Notes: a model not told the origin generated them from the sequence alone. A stretch of 64,000 bases of DNA from Roseihalotalea indica (GCF_022458895.1 NZ_JAINFL010000002.1:1150599-1214598); one strand, 5' to 3'. Counted from the first letter of the stretch, positions 37,218 through 45,978 are shown. Numbers and translations are program-made.

Positions 37218-37968
37218 TTTATATGACTCATTACGAAGTAAACAACAAGCAAAATGCAAGGCTCTTGCCGTACTAATTGATCCTGATCAGTTAGATGAGG
37301 TATCAGATACCTTACGACTTATCAGCGTATGCGTAGAGCATCGGGTAGACTATTTTTTAGTGGGCGGAAGCCTCATCACGACCAACAATCTGGGTGAGGT
37401 AATCCGCACCATCAAAGACGAATGCAACATCCCGGTCCTTCTATTTCCGGGAAGTAATCTGTATATCGAGTCCAGCGCCGATGCTATTCTGCTATTATCC
37501 ATCATTTCAGGGCGTAATCCCGATTCACTCATCGGGCAGCACGTGGTGGCTGCCCCTATTTTAAAGCGTAGCAATCTGGAAATTATGTCTACCGGCTACA
37601 TTTTGATCAATGCCGGAAATGTGGCCTCTGCTTCCTACATGAGCCACACCACTCCCATCCCATACGATAAAAACTCCGTAGCTGCCTGCACGGCTATGGC
37701 CGGAGAAATGCTCGGTATGAAACTGATCTATCTGGATGTCGGCACCGATGCCGAACGCCCGATTAGCCCCAAAATGATTAGTGCGGTTAGAAAAGCCGTA
37801 GATATTCCGTTAATTATAGGGGGAGGAATTAATAATCGCTATAAGGCCCTGCGTGCCTACGAAGCAGGAGCTGATATGCTGGTGGTTGATACTATAGAAC
37901 ATGCTTCTGAAGCACTTACCGAAGTAGCCGAAGCCACCTACCAATACAACAAAAAACAGAAAGTGTAA
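37204..37968 (+). CDS. Geranylgeranylglyceryl phosphate synthase family protein (PcrB-like)
   Basis: A 254-residue TIM-barrel prenyltransferase. Visible are the LAVLIDPDQLD start, FLVGGSLIT, VLLFPGSNLYIESSADAILLLSIISGRNP, the TGYILINAG segment, GMKLIYLDVGTDAERPIS and the phosphate-binding LIIGGGINNR plus ADMLVVDTIE. The family joins a polyprenyl diphosphate to glycerol-1-phosphate, which in archaea begins ether-lipid synthesis. Bacteroidota carry such genes too; chain length and in vivo product remain unclear. It overlaps the upstream acidic membrane protein. Confidence 0.9.
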   Translation: MKMSSLYDSLRSKQQAKCKALAVLIDPDQLDEVSDTLRLISVCVEHRVDYFLVGGSLITTNNLGEVIRTIKDECNIPVLLFPGSNLYIESSADAILLLSIISGRNPDSLIGQHVVAAPILKRSNLEIMSTGYILINAGNVASASYMSHTTPIPYDKNSVAACTAMAGEMLGMKLIYLDVGTDAERPISPKMISAVRKAVDIPLIIGGGINNRYKALRAYEAGADMLVVDTIEHASEALTEVAEATYQYNKKQKV

Positions 37969-37984
37969 GTAATGACATCTTACC

Positions 37985-38863
37985 ATGTATACAACAACCT
38001 ACTCCCGCCGGCGCATGCTACAGCGCTCGGCATCCGCTGCCGGTCTGGCGGCCTTTGCTCCTTTATCCAACCTATTTGCCAGAGAGAAAACTACCTACCG
38101 GGTAGGAGTCTGCGACTGGTCTATCGGTAAGCACAGTGATGTAGAAGCACTCGCCTTTGCCAAAGAGCTTGGCCTGGACGGAGTGCAGATCAGTCTGGGG
38201 ACTCCCGCCAATAATATGCACCTGCGCCAGAAAAAAATCCAGCAAGCCTACCTTCAGGCCGAAAAACAGACTGGCGTAGAAGTATCCAGTCTGGCCATTG
38301 GTGAACTAAACCGGGTGCCTTACAAATCTGATCCGGTGACCGAAGAATGGGTTAGCGATAGTATCGATGTAGCTAAGGCGATGGGCTGTACCGTTATTCT
38401 GCTGGCATTCTTCTCGGAAGGAGATATTAAAGATGATAAAGCGGGCACCCAGGAAGTCATCCGCCGCCTGAAGAAAGTAGCTCCCAAAGCCGAAAAACAA
38501 GGAATCATTCTGGGAATAGAATCGTGGCTGAGTGCCAACGAGCACTTGCAGATTATTGATGCGGTTGGCTCACCCAACGTGCGGGTATACTACGATGTAG
38601 CTAATTCTCAGAAAATGGGCTACGACATTTACGAAGAGATCGCCCGCTTAGGAACTGAATACATCTGCGAGATTCACGCCAAAGAAAATGGCTACTTGCT
38701 AGGCCAGGGAGTGGTAGACTTTAAGCGGGTGAAAGACATTCTGGACGATATCGAGTATTCTGGTTGGATTATCATGGAGGGCGCTCAACCCGAAGGCATG
38801 GACAAACTGGAGACTTACACAACAAATCTACAATACATACAATCTATCTTTAACAAGGCCTGA
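37985..38863 (+). CDS. Exported TIM-barrel sugar isomerase/epimerase
   Basis: A 292-residue xylose-isomerase-like TIM barrel with a twin-arginine-like leader (SRRRMLQRSASAAGLAAFAP), suggesting Tat export to the periplasm. Domain blocks include VGVCDWSIGK, LGLDGVQISLG, a Glu in GIILGIESWLS, YYDVANSQK and EIHAKENGYLLGQG, with likely metal ligands E, D, H and a final Glu in IIMEGAQ. Related enzymes epimerise sugars or act on keto-sugars. Its stop overlaps the start of the downstream c-heme lipoprotein, so the two are co-translated and probably act on the same carbohydrate. Confidence 0.88.
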   Translation: MYTTTYSRRRMLQRSASAAGLAAFAPLSNLFAREKTTYRVGVCDWSIGKHSDVEALAFAKELGLDGVQISLGTPANNMHLRQKKIQQAYLQAEKQTGVEVSSLAIGELNRVPYKSDPVTEEWVSDSIDVAKAMGCTVILLAFFSEGDIKDDKAGTQEVIRRLKKVAPKAEKQGIILGIESWLSANEHLQIIDAVGSPNVRVYYDVANSQKMGYDIYEEIARLGTEYICEIHAKENGYLLGQGVVDFKRVKDILDDIEYSGWIIMEGAQPEGMDKLETYTTNLQYIQSIFNKA

Positions 38864-41709
38864 TGCGCAAGTTACCCTTCCTACTACTCATAGCGTGGGC
38901 TTGCTCTGCTGAGCTGGATACACCCCGCAAAGGTGATAGTCCGGTAGAACCCATCCTCTACACTCCCGATGATCTGGAAACAACCGTCTGGGCCGAATCC
39001 CCCCAGTTTTTCAACCCTACCAATATTGATGTTGATGCCCGGGGAAGAATCTGGGTGACCGAAGCCGTCAATTACCGCGATTTTAATAACAACGAAGGCC
39101 ACAAAGCTTTTGCCGAAGGTGACCGTGTCGTGATTCTGGAAGATATGGATGGCGATGGAAAAAGTGATACCTCCAAAGTATTTGTGCAGGACCCTGACCT
39201 GCGTTCGCCTCTAGGCATTGCCGTACTGGGTTCAAAAATCGTCGTTTCCTGCGCTCCTAACATCATCGTTTATACCGACGAAAACGGCGACGATCAGCCC
39301 GACAAAAAAGAAATTTTCCTCACCGGCTTCGGCGGACTGGACCACGACCACGGCTTGCACTCAGTCGTAGCCGGGCCAGATGGTAACTGGTATTTTAACA
39401 CCGGAAACGCCGGCCCCCATGTAGTAACCGATCAGGCCGGATGGACATTGCGTTCGGGCAGCATCTATACTGGAGGTACACCTTACAACACTGAAAACAC
39501 CCCGGCGCAGGTAAGTGACGACGGGCGAATCTGGGTAGGAGGAATGGCCTTGCGGGTAAACCCCGACGGTACCGGACTGGAAGTATTAGCGCACAATTTC
39601 CGTAACTCCTACGAGGTAGCGGTAGATTCCTATGGCGAACTCTGGCAGAACGATAACGACGATCAGAAAGATGCCAACCGTACCAGTTGGCTTATGCGGG
39701 GGGCGAACATGGGCTACTTTAGTCCCAATGGTACCCGCACTTGGCAGGCCGATCAACGGCCAGGACAAACTCTGCAAACGGCTCACTGGCATCGGGAAGA
39801 CCCGGGAGTAGCTCCGGTAGGAGATATCTACGGTTCGGGCTCACCTACCGGGGTAGTGGTAAACGAAGGCGATGCACTGGGAGAGAACTATCGAGGCATG
39901 TTGCTCAGTGCCGATGCCGGTCGTAACGTAATTTTCGGCTATAAAACTCAACCGCAGGGAGCAGGCTTTGCCCTAGAGCGCAGCAATCTGATTGCCTCGG
40001 TAGATGAATCAACTGAAGGCTACCGATGGTACGAGGTGGACGAAAACCGCCGCAAGTGGTTCCGCCCCAGCGATGTAGCTATTGGCACAGACGGAGCCAT
40101 CTACGTAGCCGACTGGTTTGATCCGATCGTGGGTGGCCACCGGATGTACGATAAAGAAGGTTACGGACGTATCTACCGCATCACTCCCAAAAATAAAAAG
40201 CTTACTACACCATCAATAGACCTAACTTCTACCGAAGGGCAAATAGAAGCTTTGAAAAGCCCCGCCATCAATGTCCGCAACCAGGGATTCCAACAATTAA
40301 AGGAGAAAGGAGAGGTAGCGATTGAGCCTGTAGTTGCTTTACTATCATCTGAAAATCCATACTATCAGGCCCGAGCCGTTTGGTTGCTATCTCAGTTAGG
40401 TGAAAAAGGTATCACAAAAGTAGAAGAAGTATTGAACAGCGATGAGCCGCGGCTTAGGGTAACCGCCTTTCGGGCATTGAAGCAGGTCAGACCTGATCAA
40501 TGGCTGGGCTATGCGAAGCAGTTAGCAAAAGATTCTTCACCGGCCGTTCGTCGCGAAGTGGCCCTTGCTCTGCGAGATATTCCTCTGGCCAATAGTCAGG
40601 CATTACTTTTATCATTAGTGGATGGCTATGATGGACAGGACGAGTGGTATCTGGAAGCCCTGGGTATTGGGTTAGATGGAAAGGAAACTGATTTTTATCC
40701 GGTACTACTAGGTCATTTCAACAATCCTGCTGCCGAACAATGGTCTAACGTATTAGCCAACCTGGTTTGGCGGTTGCACCCGGAAGCAGCTGTATCAGCC
40801 CTACAAACTCGGGTGATGTCATCTGAGGTGTCGGAAGCGCAGCGGCAGAAAGCATTGGTCGCTATTGCTTTTATTCCTACCGCTAAAGCCGCCCAGGCCA
40901 TGCGATCTATTGCCGAACAAAGCTCTGCATCCTTGCAGGAACAAGCTCAGTGGTGGCTATCATCCCGCAAAACTAATGAATGGCAAGCTTTTTTAAAGGA
41001 CTGGAAATCTCCGGCCTCCCAACGACCCGAATCGCATCCTGAATTTATCGCGCTGCGCGAACAGGTGCAGGATACATCATTGAGTATAGAAACCAGAACG
41101 GAAGCGATACAACAACTGATGGCCGATAAAACCGGAGTGTGGCACGCCTTACAGTTGCTTTCCTCTTTGCCGGATACTTTAAAATCCGCAATCAGTCAAC
41201 CATTACTAAAACACGATGACCGATACGTGCGGGTCGTAGCCCGGCATTATACCCCGGATGATTCTGTAGTGTTTTCCGCTGAAGCTATCGCTGACTTATC
41301 AATAGATGTAGAGCATGGTGAGCAGCTATTTTACGCTAACTGCATATCCTGCCACAAAATGGATCAGGCGGGCAGTGAGATTGGCCCTGACTTATCCAAT
41401 ATCCACCGTAAGTACGATCAGGTAGGAATGTTGGAAGCGCTAACCAAGCCCGATGCCGCCGTGGCTTTCGGCTACGAGCCGTGGATCGTGACCACCAAAG
41501 ATGGAGGAGCTGTATACGGACTACTCTTATCGGATGGTCCTGTGGTGTCAGTCATGGACTTGTACGGAAGACGTTACATGATGGAAGCTGATTACATTGA
41601 GCAGAAAAAACAACTACCTTTCAGCCCCATGCCTCGCCCTCAGGATTTCTCCCTCTCCGAACAAGACATCGCCGACATCAACGCTTTTTTACTACAGATG
41701 GAAAGCTAG
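38863..41709 (+). CDS. PVC-type c-heme lipoprotein dehydrogenase
   Basis: A 948-residue exported protein. The lipobox LIAWAC gives lipidation at Cys14. Residues ~30-445 are a beta-propeller of the membrane-bound dehydrogenase type (NIDVDARGRIWVTEAVNYRD, FGGLDHDHGLHSVVAGPDG, ADWFDPIVGGH). Residues ~450-720 are HEAT-like helical repeats. A cytochrome c domain follows with CISCH near residue 828. Such proteins were named from planctomycetes and are thought to oxidise sugars or alcohols and pass electrons to a c-heme. It sits between two other exported sugar-enzyme candidates. Substrate is unknown. Confidence 0.88.
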   Translation: MRKLPFLLLIAWACSAELDTPRKGDSPVEPILYTPDDLETTVWAESPQFFNPTNIDVDARGRIWVTEAVNYRDFNNNEGHKAFAEGDRVVILEDMDGDGKSDTSKVFVQDPDLRSPLGIAVLGSKIVVSCAPNIIVYTDENGDDQPDKKEIFLTGFGGLDHDHGLHSVVAGPDGNWYFNTGNAGPHVVTDQAGWTLRSGSIYTGGTPYNTENTPAQVSDDGRIWVGGMALRVNPDGTGLEVLAHNFRNSYEVAVDSYGELWQNDNDDQKDANRTSWLMRGANMGYFSPNGTRTWQADQRPGQTLQTAHWHREDPGVAPVGDIYGSGSPTGVVVNEGDALGENYRGMLLSADAGRNVIFGYKTQPQGAGFALERSNLIASVDESTEGYRWYEVDENRRKWFRPSDVAIGTDGAIYVADWFDPIVGGHRMYDKEGYGRIYRITPKNKKLTTPSIDLTSTEGQIEALKSPAINVRNQGFQQLKEKGEVAIEPVVALLSSENPYYQARAVWLLSQLGEKGITKVEEVLNSDEPRLRVTAFRALKQVRPDQWLGYAKQLAKDSSPAVRREVALALRDIPLANSQALLLSLVDGYDGQDEWYLEALGIGLDGKETDFYPVLLGHFNNPAAEQWSNVLANLVWRLHPEAAVSALQTRVMSSEVSEAQRQKALVAIAFIPTAKAAQAMRSIAEQSSASLQEQAQWWLSSRKTNEWQAFLKDWKSPASQRPESHPEFIALREQVQDTSLSIETRTEAIQQLMADKTGVWHALQLLSSLPDTLKSAISQPLLKHDDRYVRVVARHYTPDDSVVFSAEAIADLSIDVEHGEQLFYANCISCHKMDQAGSEIGPDLSNIHRKYDQVGMLEALTKPDAAVAFGYEPWIVTTKDGGAVYGLLLSDGPVVSVMDLYGRRYMMEADYIEQKKQLPFSPMPRPQDFSLSEQDIADINAFLLQMES

Positions 41710-41812
41710 AACGAATGAGTGAAAGAATGAGAGAATAGATAGATGTATTGACATTTTTCGCCCATATTGATTAACTCGGGCTTGTTATGTCTCGCATTAA
41801 CTTAGTATATTT

Positions 41813-41860
41813 CATTCACACATTCACACATTCACACATTCACACATTCACACATTCACA
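41813..41860. repeat. Six tandem CATTCACA octamers before a start codon
   Basis: The octamer CATTCACA is repeated six times without a mismatch (48 bases) and ends 5 bases before the ATG of the Gfo/Idh gene at 41866. That places it where promoter spacing or ribosome binding would be affected, the arrangement seen in slippage-controlled genes elsewhere. Whether copy number varies here is unknown. Confidence 0.9.
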
Positions 41861-41865
41861 CACCT

Positions 41866-43152
41866 ATGTCATCCTTCATTCATCGTCGAGAGTTTATTCG
41901 CCAGGCTTCCCTGAGTTCATTAGGCATTGCATTTCTGCCTTATTACCGTCGCAAAGTAGCACCGAGTGATACGCTACGGATTGCCATTGTGGGAGTTGGA
42001 GGAATGGGACGTAACCATCTGAAGTGGTTTGCCGAGTTGCCGGAAGTGAATGTAGTAGCTTTAGCCGATGTTGATGAAGATCATTTGAATGAAGCACTGG
42101 CCCAGGCTCGGGAATTGCAGTCTGGAGTGAAGGTGGAAGGCTATAGCGACTTTCGTCGTATTCTGGAGCGGGATGATGTGGATGCTATCTCCTGTGCTAC
42201 TCCCGACCACTGGCACGCTCAGGTAGCTATGCTGGCGTTTCAGGCGGGTAAGGATGTATATGGGGAGAAGCCGCTGGCCTACAGCATTGAAGAAGGACAA
42301 GCGATGCTGAAGGAGCAGGAGAAATACCAGCGCATCTTTCAATTGGGAACGCAGATTCACGCAACGGACAATTACCACCGGGTAGCCGAACTTCTGCATG
42401 CGGGAGTAATTGGTGATATTGAAACCGTGAGGCTCTGGAAAACTGGAGAATCTCCGGGTTTGGGGCATCCGGCCCATCAGGCACCCCCGGCGCAACTTAA
42501 TTGGGACATGTGGCTGGGACCCGCCCCTTACACAGAATACTTCCCTGAGCGGTGTCATTTCACGTATCGTTACTTCCTCGATTATTCCGGCGGTGTCTAC
42601 CAGGATTTCTGGTGCCATATTGCGGATATTGCCTTCTGGGGCGCGAAACCTACCGGGCTGAAGACTATCAGTGCGAAGGGCGAACCACCCGCCGATGGCG
42701 TGGCGGATGTTCCGGCCTGGATCAATGTAGATTTCGAATTTGAGAATTTGAACCTCCACTGGACAACCGAGCCACCTAATGTGCCCGGTGCCGCTGATCG
42801 AGGCATTGGTGCTTATTTTGAAGGAAAAGATGGAACCTTAATCTGCGATTACAATACGCACGAAGTAACCGTCAATGGAGAAAAGCTGACAGAAATACCC
42901 GAAGTGGATCAAAGTATTCCTCGTTCACCGGGCCATCAGCAGAACTTTGTGGATGCCGTAAAAGCTCGTACCCAGCCGGAGAGTAATCTGGCCTACGCCC
43001 GACAAATGACACTACCCATGCACCTGGGACTTATCTCCTTCCGCGTAGGTCGTCCGCTGACGTGGAACGCTAAGAAAGAGAAGTGCCAGGGTGATAAAGA
43101 AGCGAATGACCTGCTCGGGCGTAAACCCCGCAAAGAGTGGAACCTAACATAA
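41866..43152 (+). CDS. Exported Gfo/Idh/MocA family oxidoreductase
   Basis: A 428-residue NAD(P)-dependent oxidoreductase with a Tat-like leader (HRREFIRQASLSSLGIAFLP). The Rossmann motif is IAIVGVGGMGRNH, followed by VVALADVDEDH, the CATPDHWHA and GEKPLAYS blocks (catalytic Lys in EKP) and the C-terminal substrate domain. Family members oxidise sugar hydroxyls or keto-sugars. Export in folded form with bound cofactor fits the twin-arginine leader. Its position after the c-heme protein suggests one sugar-oxidation pathway. An octamer repeat array ends 5 bases before the start. Confidence 0.92.
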   Translation: MSSFIHRREFIRQASLSSLGIAFLPYYRRKVAPSDTLRIAIVGVGGMGRNHLKWFAELPEVNVVALADVDEDHLNEALAQARELQSGVKVEGYSDFRRILERDDVDAISCATPDHWHAQVAMLAFQAGKDVYGEKPLAYSIEEGQAMLKEQEKYQRIFQLGTQIHATDNYHRVAELLHAGVIGDIETVRLWKTGESPGLGHPAHQAPPAQLNWDMWLGPAPYTEYFPERCHFTYRYFLDYSGGVYQDFWCHIADIAFWGAKPTGLKTISAKGEPPADGVADVPAWINVDFEFENLNLHWTTEPPNVPGAADRGIGAYFEGKDGTLICDYNTHEVTVNGEKLTEIPEVDQSIPRSPGHQQNFVDAVKARTQPESNLAYARQMTLPMHLGLISFRVGRPLTWNAKKEKCQGDKEANDLLGRKPRKEWNLT

Positions 43153-43158
43153 TGATTG

Positions 43159-43183
43159 ATGCGTAATGACTGGTGAGTATTGC
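43159..43183. repeat. Diverged AATGACTGATGA-type repeat
   Basis: The 25 bases contain GCGTAATGACTGGTGAGTATTG and match the inverted copy at 60901-60925 at 21 of 25 positions. It lies in the spacer between the Gfo/Idh and sigma-factor genes, and a partly complementary sequence (CACTTCATTAATCATT) follows at about 43200-43215. Confidence 0.5.
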
Positions 43184-43284
43184 TATTGATCATTACTCAC
43201 ACTTCATTAATCATTAAAAAATTTAGGGTTATTGGGTGATAGTTGGGCAAAAAAATGCACCTGGTATTAAAACGAAGATAACGC

Positions 43285-43836
43285 ATGAAACATACTACGT
43301 TATTTACTTCAGCAGGGCAGCAGCGTGAAACCCTGTTTATTCGCTTATACCAGCAGGCATTCCCATTGGTTGCCAAATACATCAGCCAGCGAGGTGGAAC
43401 CCTTGACGAGGCTAAAGATGTATTTCACGATGCCCTGATTATTTACTACGAACGAGTAGTAGTAGGTGGTTTTGTTCCCGACCGGGGCGATCAGGCGTAT
43501 CTGTTGGGTATTGCCAAGTATCGCTGGATTCGTCAATACCAGCAGCAGGCTCATCAGCAGGAACTGAAACCGGATGATGAAGGCTGGGACCTATTAGATG
43601 AGACCTCTTCCGTGCCTTCTTCCGAGAAAGTGCTGCGTTTTCTGGCGGTGGCCGGACGTAAATGTATGGACCTGCTACGAGCGTTTTACTACGATCAGCA
43701 AGGCCTACCCGAAATTGCGAAAGTATTTGGCTTCTCCGGGGTGCGTTCCGCCACGGTACAGAAGTATAAGTGCTTGGAGAAAGTGCGAGATACTGTCAAA
43801 GAAAAATCCCTAACCTATGAAGACTTCGTCGCATAA
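43285..43836 (+). CDS. ECF-type RNA polymerase sigma factor
   Basis: A 183-residue sigma-70 family protein. Region 2 covers about residues 15-90 (FIRLYQQAFPLVAKYISQRG, EAKDVFHDALIIYYERV, YLLGIAKYRWIRQYQQQ). Region 4 covers ~120-175 with a helix-turn-helix LPEIAKVFGFSGVRSATVQKYKCLEKVRD. The helix-turn-helix resembles unusual Bacteroidota ECF factors. A small gene overlaps its end by 20 bases and a divergent ClpP follows, so regulated proteolysis is a possible mode of control. The target promoters are unknown. Confidence 0.88.
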   Translation: MKHTTLFTSAGQQRETLFIRLYQQAFPLVAKYISQRGGTLDEAKDVFHDALIIYYERVVVGGFVPDRGDQAYLLGIAKYRWIRQYQQQAHQQELKPDDEGWDLLDETSSVPSSEKVLRFLAVAGRKCMDLLRAFYYDQQGLPEIAKVFGFSGVRSATVQKYKCLEKVRDTVKEKSLTYEDFVA

Positions 43837-44086
43837 AGCACCACAGATAGAAAAATATCTGTTGCAACAGATGAACTCGGAAGAACGGTTACTCTTTGAA
43901 GCGCAGATGGTATTGCACCCTGATCTGGCAGAGAATACCCAATGGCAGCAACACACTTACCATCTGGTGCATCAGTATGGGCGGCAACAGCTACGCGCTG
44001 AACTGGAAGAAGTATATCAAACCCTTTTTACCCAGCCTCGGCACCAAAATTTCCGCCAAAAGATCCTCCGCCTCTTCTCAAAATAA
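43817..44086 (+). CDS. Small protein overlapping the sigma factor (anti-sigma candidate)
   Basis: An 89-residue, strongly helical, glutamine- and glutamate-rich protein (QIEKYLLQQMNSEERLLFEA). It has no membrane segment, signal peptide or zinc-binding HxxxCxxC motif, so it is not a classical anti-sigma factor. The opening resembles the cytoplasmic part of Bacteroidota anti-sigma-like proteins. Its start lies 20 bases inside the sigma gene, which strongly implies coupled expression. A role in binding the sigma factor is inference from context. Confidence 0.7.
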   Translation: MKTSSHKAPQIEKYLLQQMNSEERLLFEAQMVLHPDLAENTQWQQHTYHLVHQYGRQQLRAELEEVYQTLFTQPRHQNFRQKILRLFSK

Positions 44087-44243
44087 GCAGAGACTAAATC
44101 CCGCCTAGCCTTATAGCCGATCGTCAACCCACGACCGGAGCAGCACTGCTATGCAGTTTTGGGTCTTAGGTTTTCGGCATTGGGAATTAAAAAAACACTC
44201 AATCCTTCAATCAATCATTCTTTCATTCACTAATTCAAAAATT

Positions 44244-44891
44244 ATGATACCTCAATCCAATGTAGTACCTATGGTCATCGACAACCAGGGACGTACCGAG
44301 CGGGCCTATGATATTTACAGTCTGTTGCTCAAAGAACGTATTATCTTCCTGGGTACCTCGATTAACGATCAGGTAGCGAATCTCATCGTAGCGCAGTTGC
44401 TGTATCTGAACAGTCAGGATCAGAAGCGGCAGATCGATATGTACATTCAATCTCCCGGCGGCGTAGTGTACGCAGGAATGGCGATATACGATGCCATGCA
44501 GATGATCTCCGCTCCGGTTTCTACCGTCGCCGTAGGGTTCACTGGGAGTATGGGAACCGCTTTACTTACGGCCGGGCATCCGGGCAAACGTTATGCTCTA
44601 CCGCAGGCCACCATTCATATGCACCCAACCGGTGGAGGAGCGAAAGGATACACCGAGGATGTGCGCATCGCTACGCATGAGCAGGAACGTCTGCAAACAC
44701 AGTTGTTTCACATTATGGGGCGGCACTGCGGACATAGCTGGCAGGATATTGAAGAGTTCTTCCGCCGCGACAAGTTCCTGAACTCTATGGAGGCCAAAGA
44801 GTATGGCCTGGTAGACGAAGTACTGGGTGATACCCAACACCTGATTCAACTCACCAAACACGAACATACGGTACGTTTCTATAATGATTAG
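44244..44891 (+). CDS. clpP: ClpP-family serine protease, divergent paralogue
   Basis: A ~215-residue ClpP homologue with a complete Ser-His-Asp triad: Ser102 in GFTGSMGTALLTAG, His127 in IHMHPTGGG and Asp176 in FFRRDKFLN. Canonical ClpP has GQAASMG around the Ser, so GFTGSMG is divergent. It normally forms heptameric rings fed by Clp ATPases; no Clp ATPase is nearby. The frame is open from 44151, but the ATG at 44244 gives the usual N-terminus MIPQSNVVPMVI. It follows the sigma factor pair, and a perfect palindrome follows its stop. It is probably not the main housekeeping ClpP, which I infer only from divergence. Confidence 0.88.
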   Translation: MIPQSNVVPMVIDNQGRTERAYDIYSLLLKERIIFLGTSINDQVANLIVAQLLYLNSQDQKRQIDMYIQSPGGVVYAGMAIYDAMQMISAPVSTVAVGFTGSMGTALLTAGHPGKRYALPQATIHMHPTGGGAKGYTEDVRIATHEQERLQTQLFHIMGRHCGHSWQDIEEFFRRDKFLNSMEAKEYGLVDEVLGDTQHLIQLTKHEHTVRFYND

Positions 44892-44926
44892 CACAGCTTG
44901 CTCACAAATTAAGCGTAATACGTTTT

Positions 44927-44954
44927 TCAGCCTTGGGTTTAAACCCAAGGCTGA
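44927..44954. terminator. Perfect 28-base palindrome after clpP
   Basis: TCAGCCTTGGGTTT is followed directly by its exact complement, giving 14-base arms with the central TTTAAA as the likely loop. It starts 35 bases after the clpP stop and is flanked by T-runs (GTTTTT before, CTTTTA after). It most likely ends transcription of clpP before the TPP riboswitch. Confidence 0.7.
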
Positions 44955-45097
44955 CTTTTATATGCATGTAAAAAGTATTTCCCACCAGTCAAGGTACTTC
45001 GGACTCCCTCACTAAAGTATCTTCGCCCCAATAGATAATCTTCATTTCACTTGCCCATTCCCTCTTTCCCATGTACATTTGATATTAGCGATTTTTC

Positions 45098-45172
45098 ACC
45101 GGGGTGCTTAAGAAGGTTCTTAGGCTGAGATGATACCCGAAACCTGATCTGGGTAATGCCAGCGTAGGGAAT
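45098..45172 (+). ncRNA. TPP riboswitch (THI element)
   Basis: The conserved core of the thiamine pyrophosphate aptamer is unmistakable: GGGGTGC at 45101-45107, GGCTGAGATGATACCCG, AACCTGATCTGGGTAATG and CCAGCGTAGGGAA ending near 45171, in the canonical order. It binds thiamine pyrophosphate and lowers expression of downstream genes. The next gene starts 81 bases after the aptamer. A stem made of GTCAG and CTGAC arms (about 45224-45249), just before the ATG at 45253, could be part of the expression platform. The regulated operon (45253-47988) has no classical thiamine-synthesis gene except a divergent thiE-like one. Confidence 0.95.
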
Positions 45173-45252
45173 TGTAGCATCACTTTTTAAGTTATCTATC
45201 CTTCCTCCTTCGCGGCATCCTCAGTCAGGGTTATTCACCCACAACACTGACG

Positions 45253-45978
45253 ATGAGCGATATTATCAAAAAAGATTTTGGGCTGGCCCCCAGCGAGCTA
45301 CGGAATTGGCAGGGCCGCCAAGAATGGTTCTTTAACCGCGACCATACCGATACTTACGAGCTTTGGTACGAAGGACGCTACAAGCGAGCCGAGATCTGGC
45401 AGAAGAAAGTCATCGGCGACCTTATTCAACAAGACAAGCGGGTGAAAACCCTGCTGGAGTTTGGCTGCGGCACTACGCGCTTCACTCGTTGGTGGCACGA
45501 GATCGGTATTGAAGCCAGCGGTGGTGACATTTCTCCCTTTATGCTGGGACAGGGAGTGCATCTGTTCAATGGCGATCTCGTACTGGCCGATTCGCACCAC
45601 ATGCCGTTTAAAGATCATACCTTCGATGCTTTGGCGTTTATCACCACGTTTGAGTACTACAAAGATCCAGTCAAAGTCATTCGCGAAGCGGCGCGGGTTG
45701 GGAAGTACGGCATTGTGTTCGGCATGATGAACCGCAACTCACCTAAGGTGGTCCGTCGGCGTATACAGGAAGCCTTCGGTAAAAATCCCTTCTATGTGAC
45801 GGCTACTTTTTACACTCCTAAGAAACTTACGGCTATTATTGATGAAGCCTTACAGGGGCGGGACTATACCATTCGCTGGAATGCCACCGGATTGCCTAAG
45901 TGGTTTCCAATGCAGGAGTGGAAGCAGCCCTACGGCGATTTCTTCGGGTTACATGTACAATTACACGACGTGGAATGA
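45253..45978 (+). CDS. Class I SAM-dependent methyltransferase of the TPP-riboswitch operon
   Basis: A 241-residue methyltransferase. Motif I is LLEFGCGTTRFTRWW, motif II has the acidic residue in GGDISPFM, and later blocks include LADSHHMPFKDHTFDALAF and the post-I region VIREAARVGKYGIVFG. No membrane segment is seen. As the first gene after a TPP riboswitch it should be induced in thiamine shortage, but no methyl transfer is known in the standard thiamine route, so its substrate is an open question. It overlaps the next gene by ATGA. It might methylate a thiazole- or pyrimidine-related intermediate, or a salvage product; this is inference. Confidence 0.85.
   Translation: MSDIIKKDFGLAPSELRNWQGRQEWFFNRDHTDTYELWYEGRYKRAEIWQKKVIGDLIQQDKRVKTLLEFGCGTTRFTRWWHEIGIEASGGDISPFMLGQGVHLFNGDLVLADSHHMPFKDHTFDALAFITTFEYYKDPVKVIREAARVGKYGIVFGMMNRNSPKVVRRRIQEAFGKNPFYVTATFYTPKKLTAIIDEALQGRDYTIRWNATGLPKWFPMQEWKQPYGDFFGLHVQLHDVE

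Noticed and set aside
41813..41860. Possible CRISPR array at the octamer repeats
   Set aside because: Units are 8 bases with no spacers, and no cas genes are near; it is a simple tandem repeat.
41787..41969. A 60-codon frame reading through the CATTCACA array as repeated His-Thr-Phe
   Set aside because: Frame created by the octamer repeat and the start of the real Gfo/Idh gene; no supporting signal.
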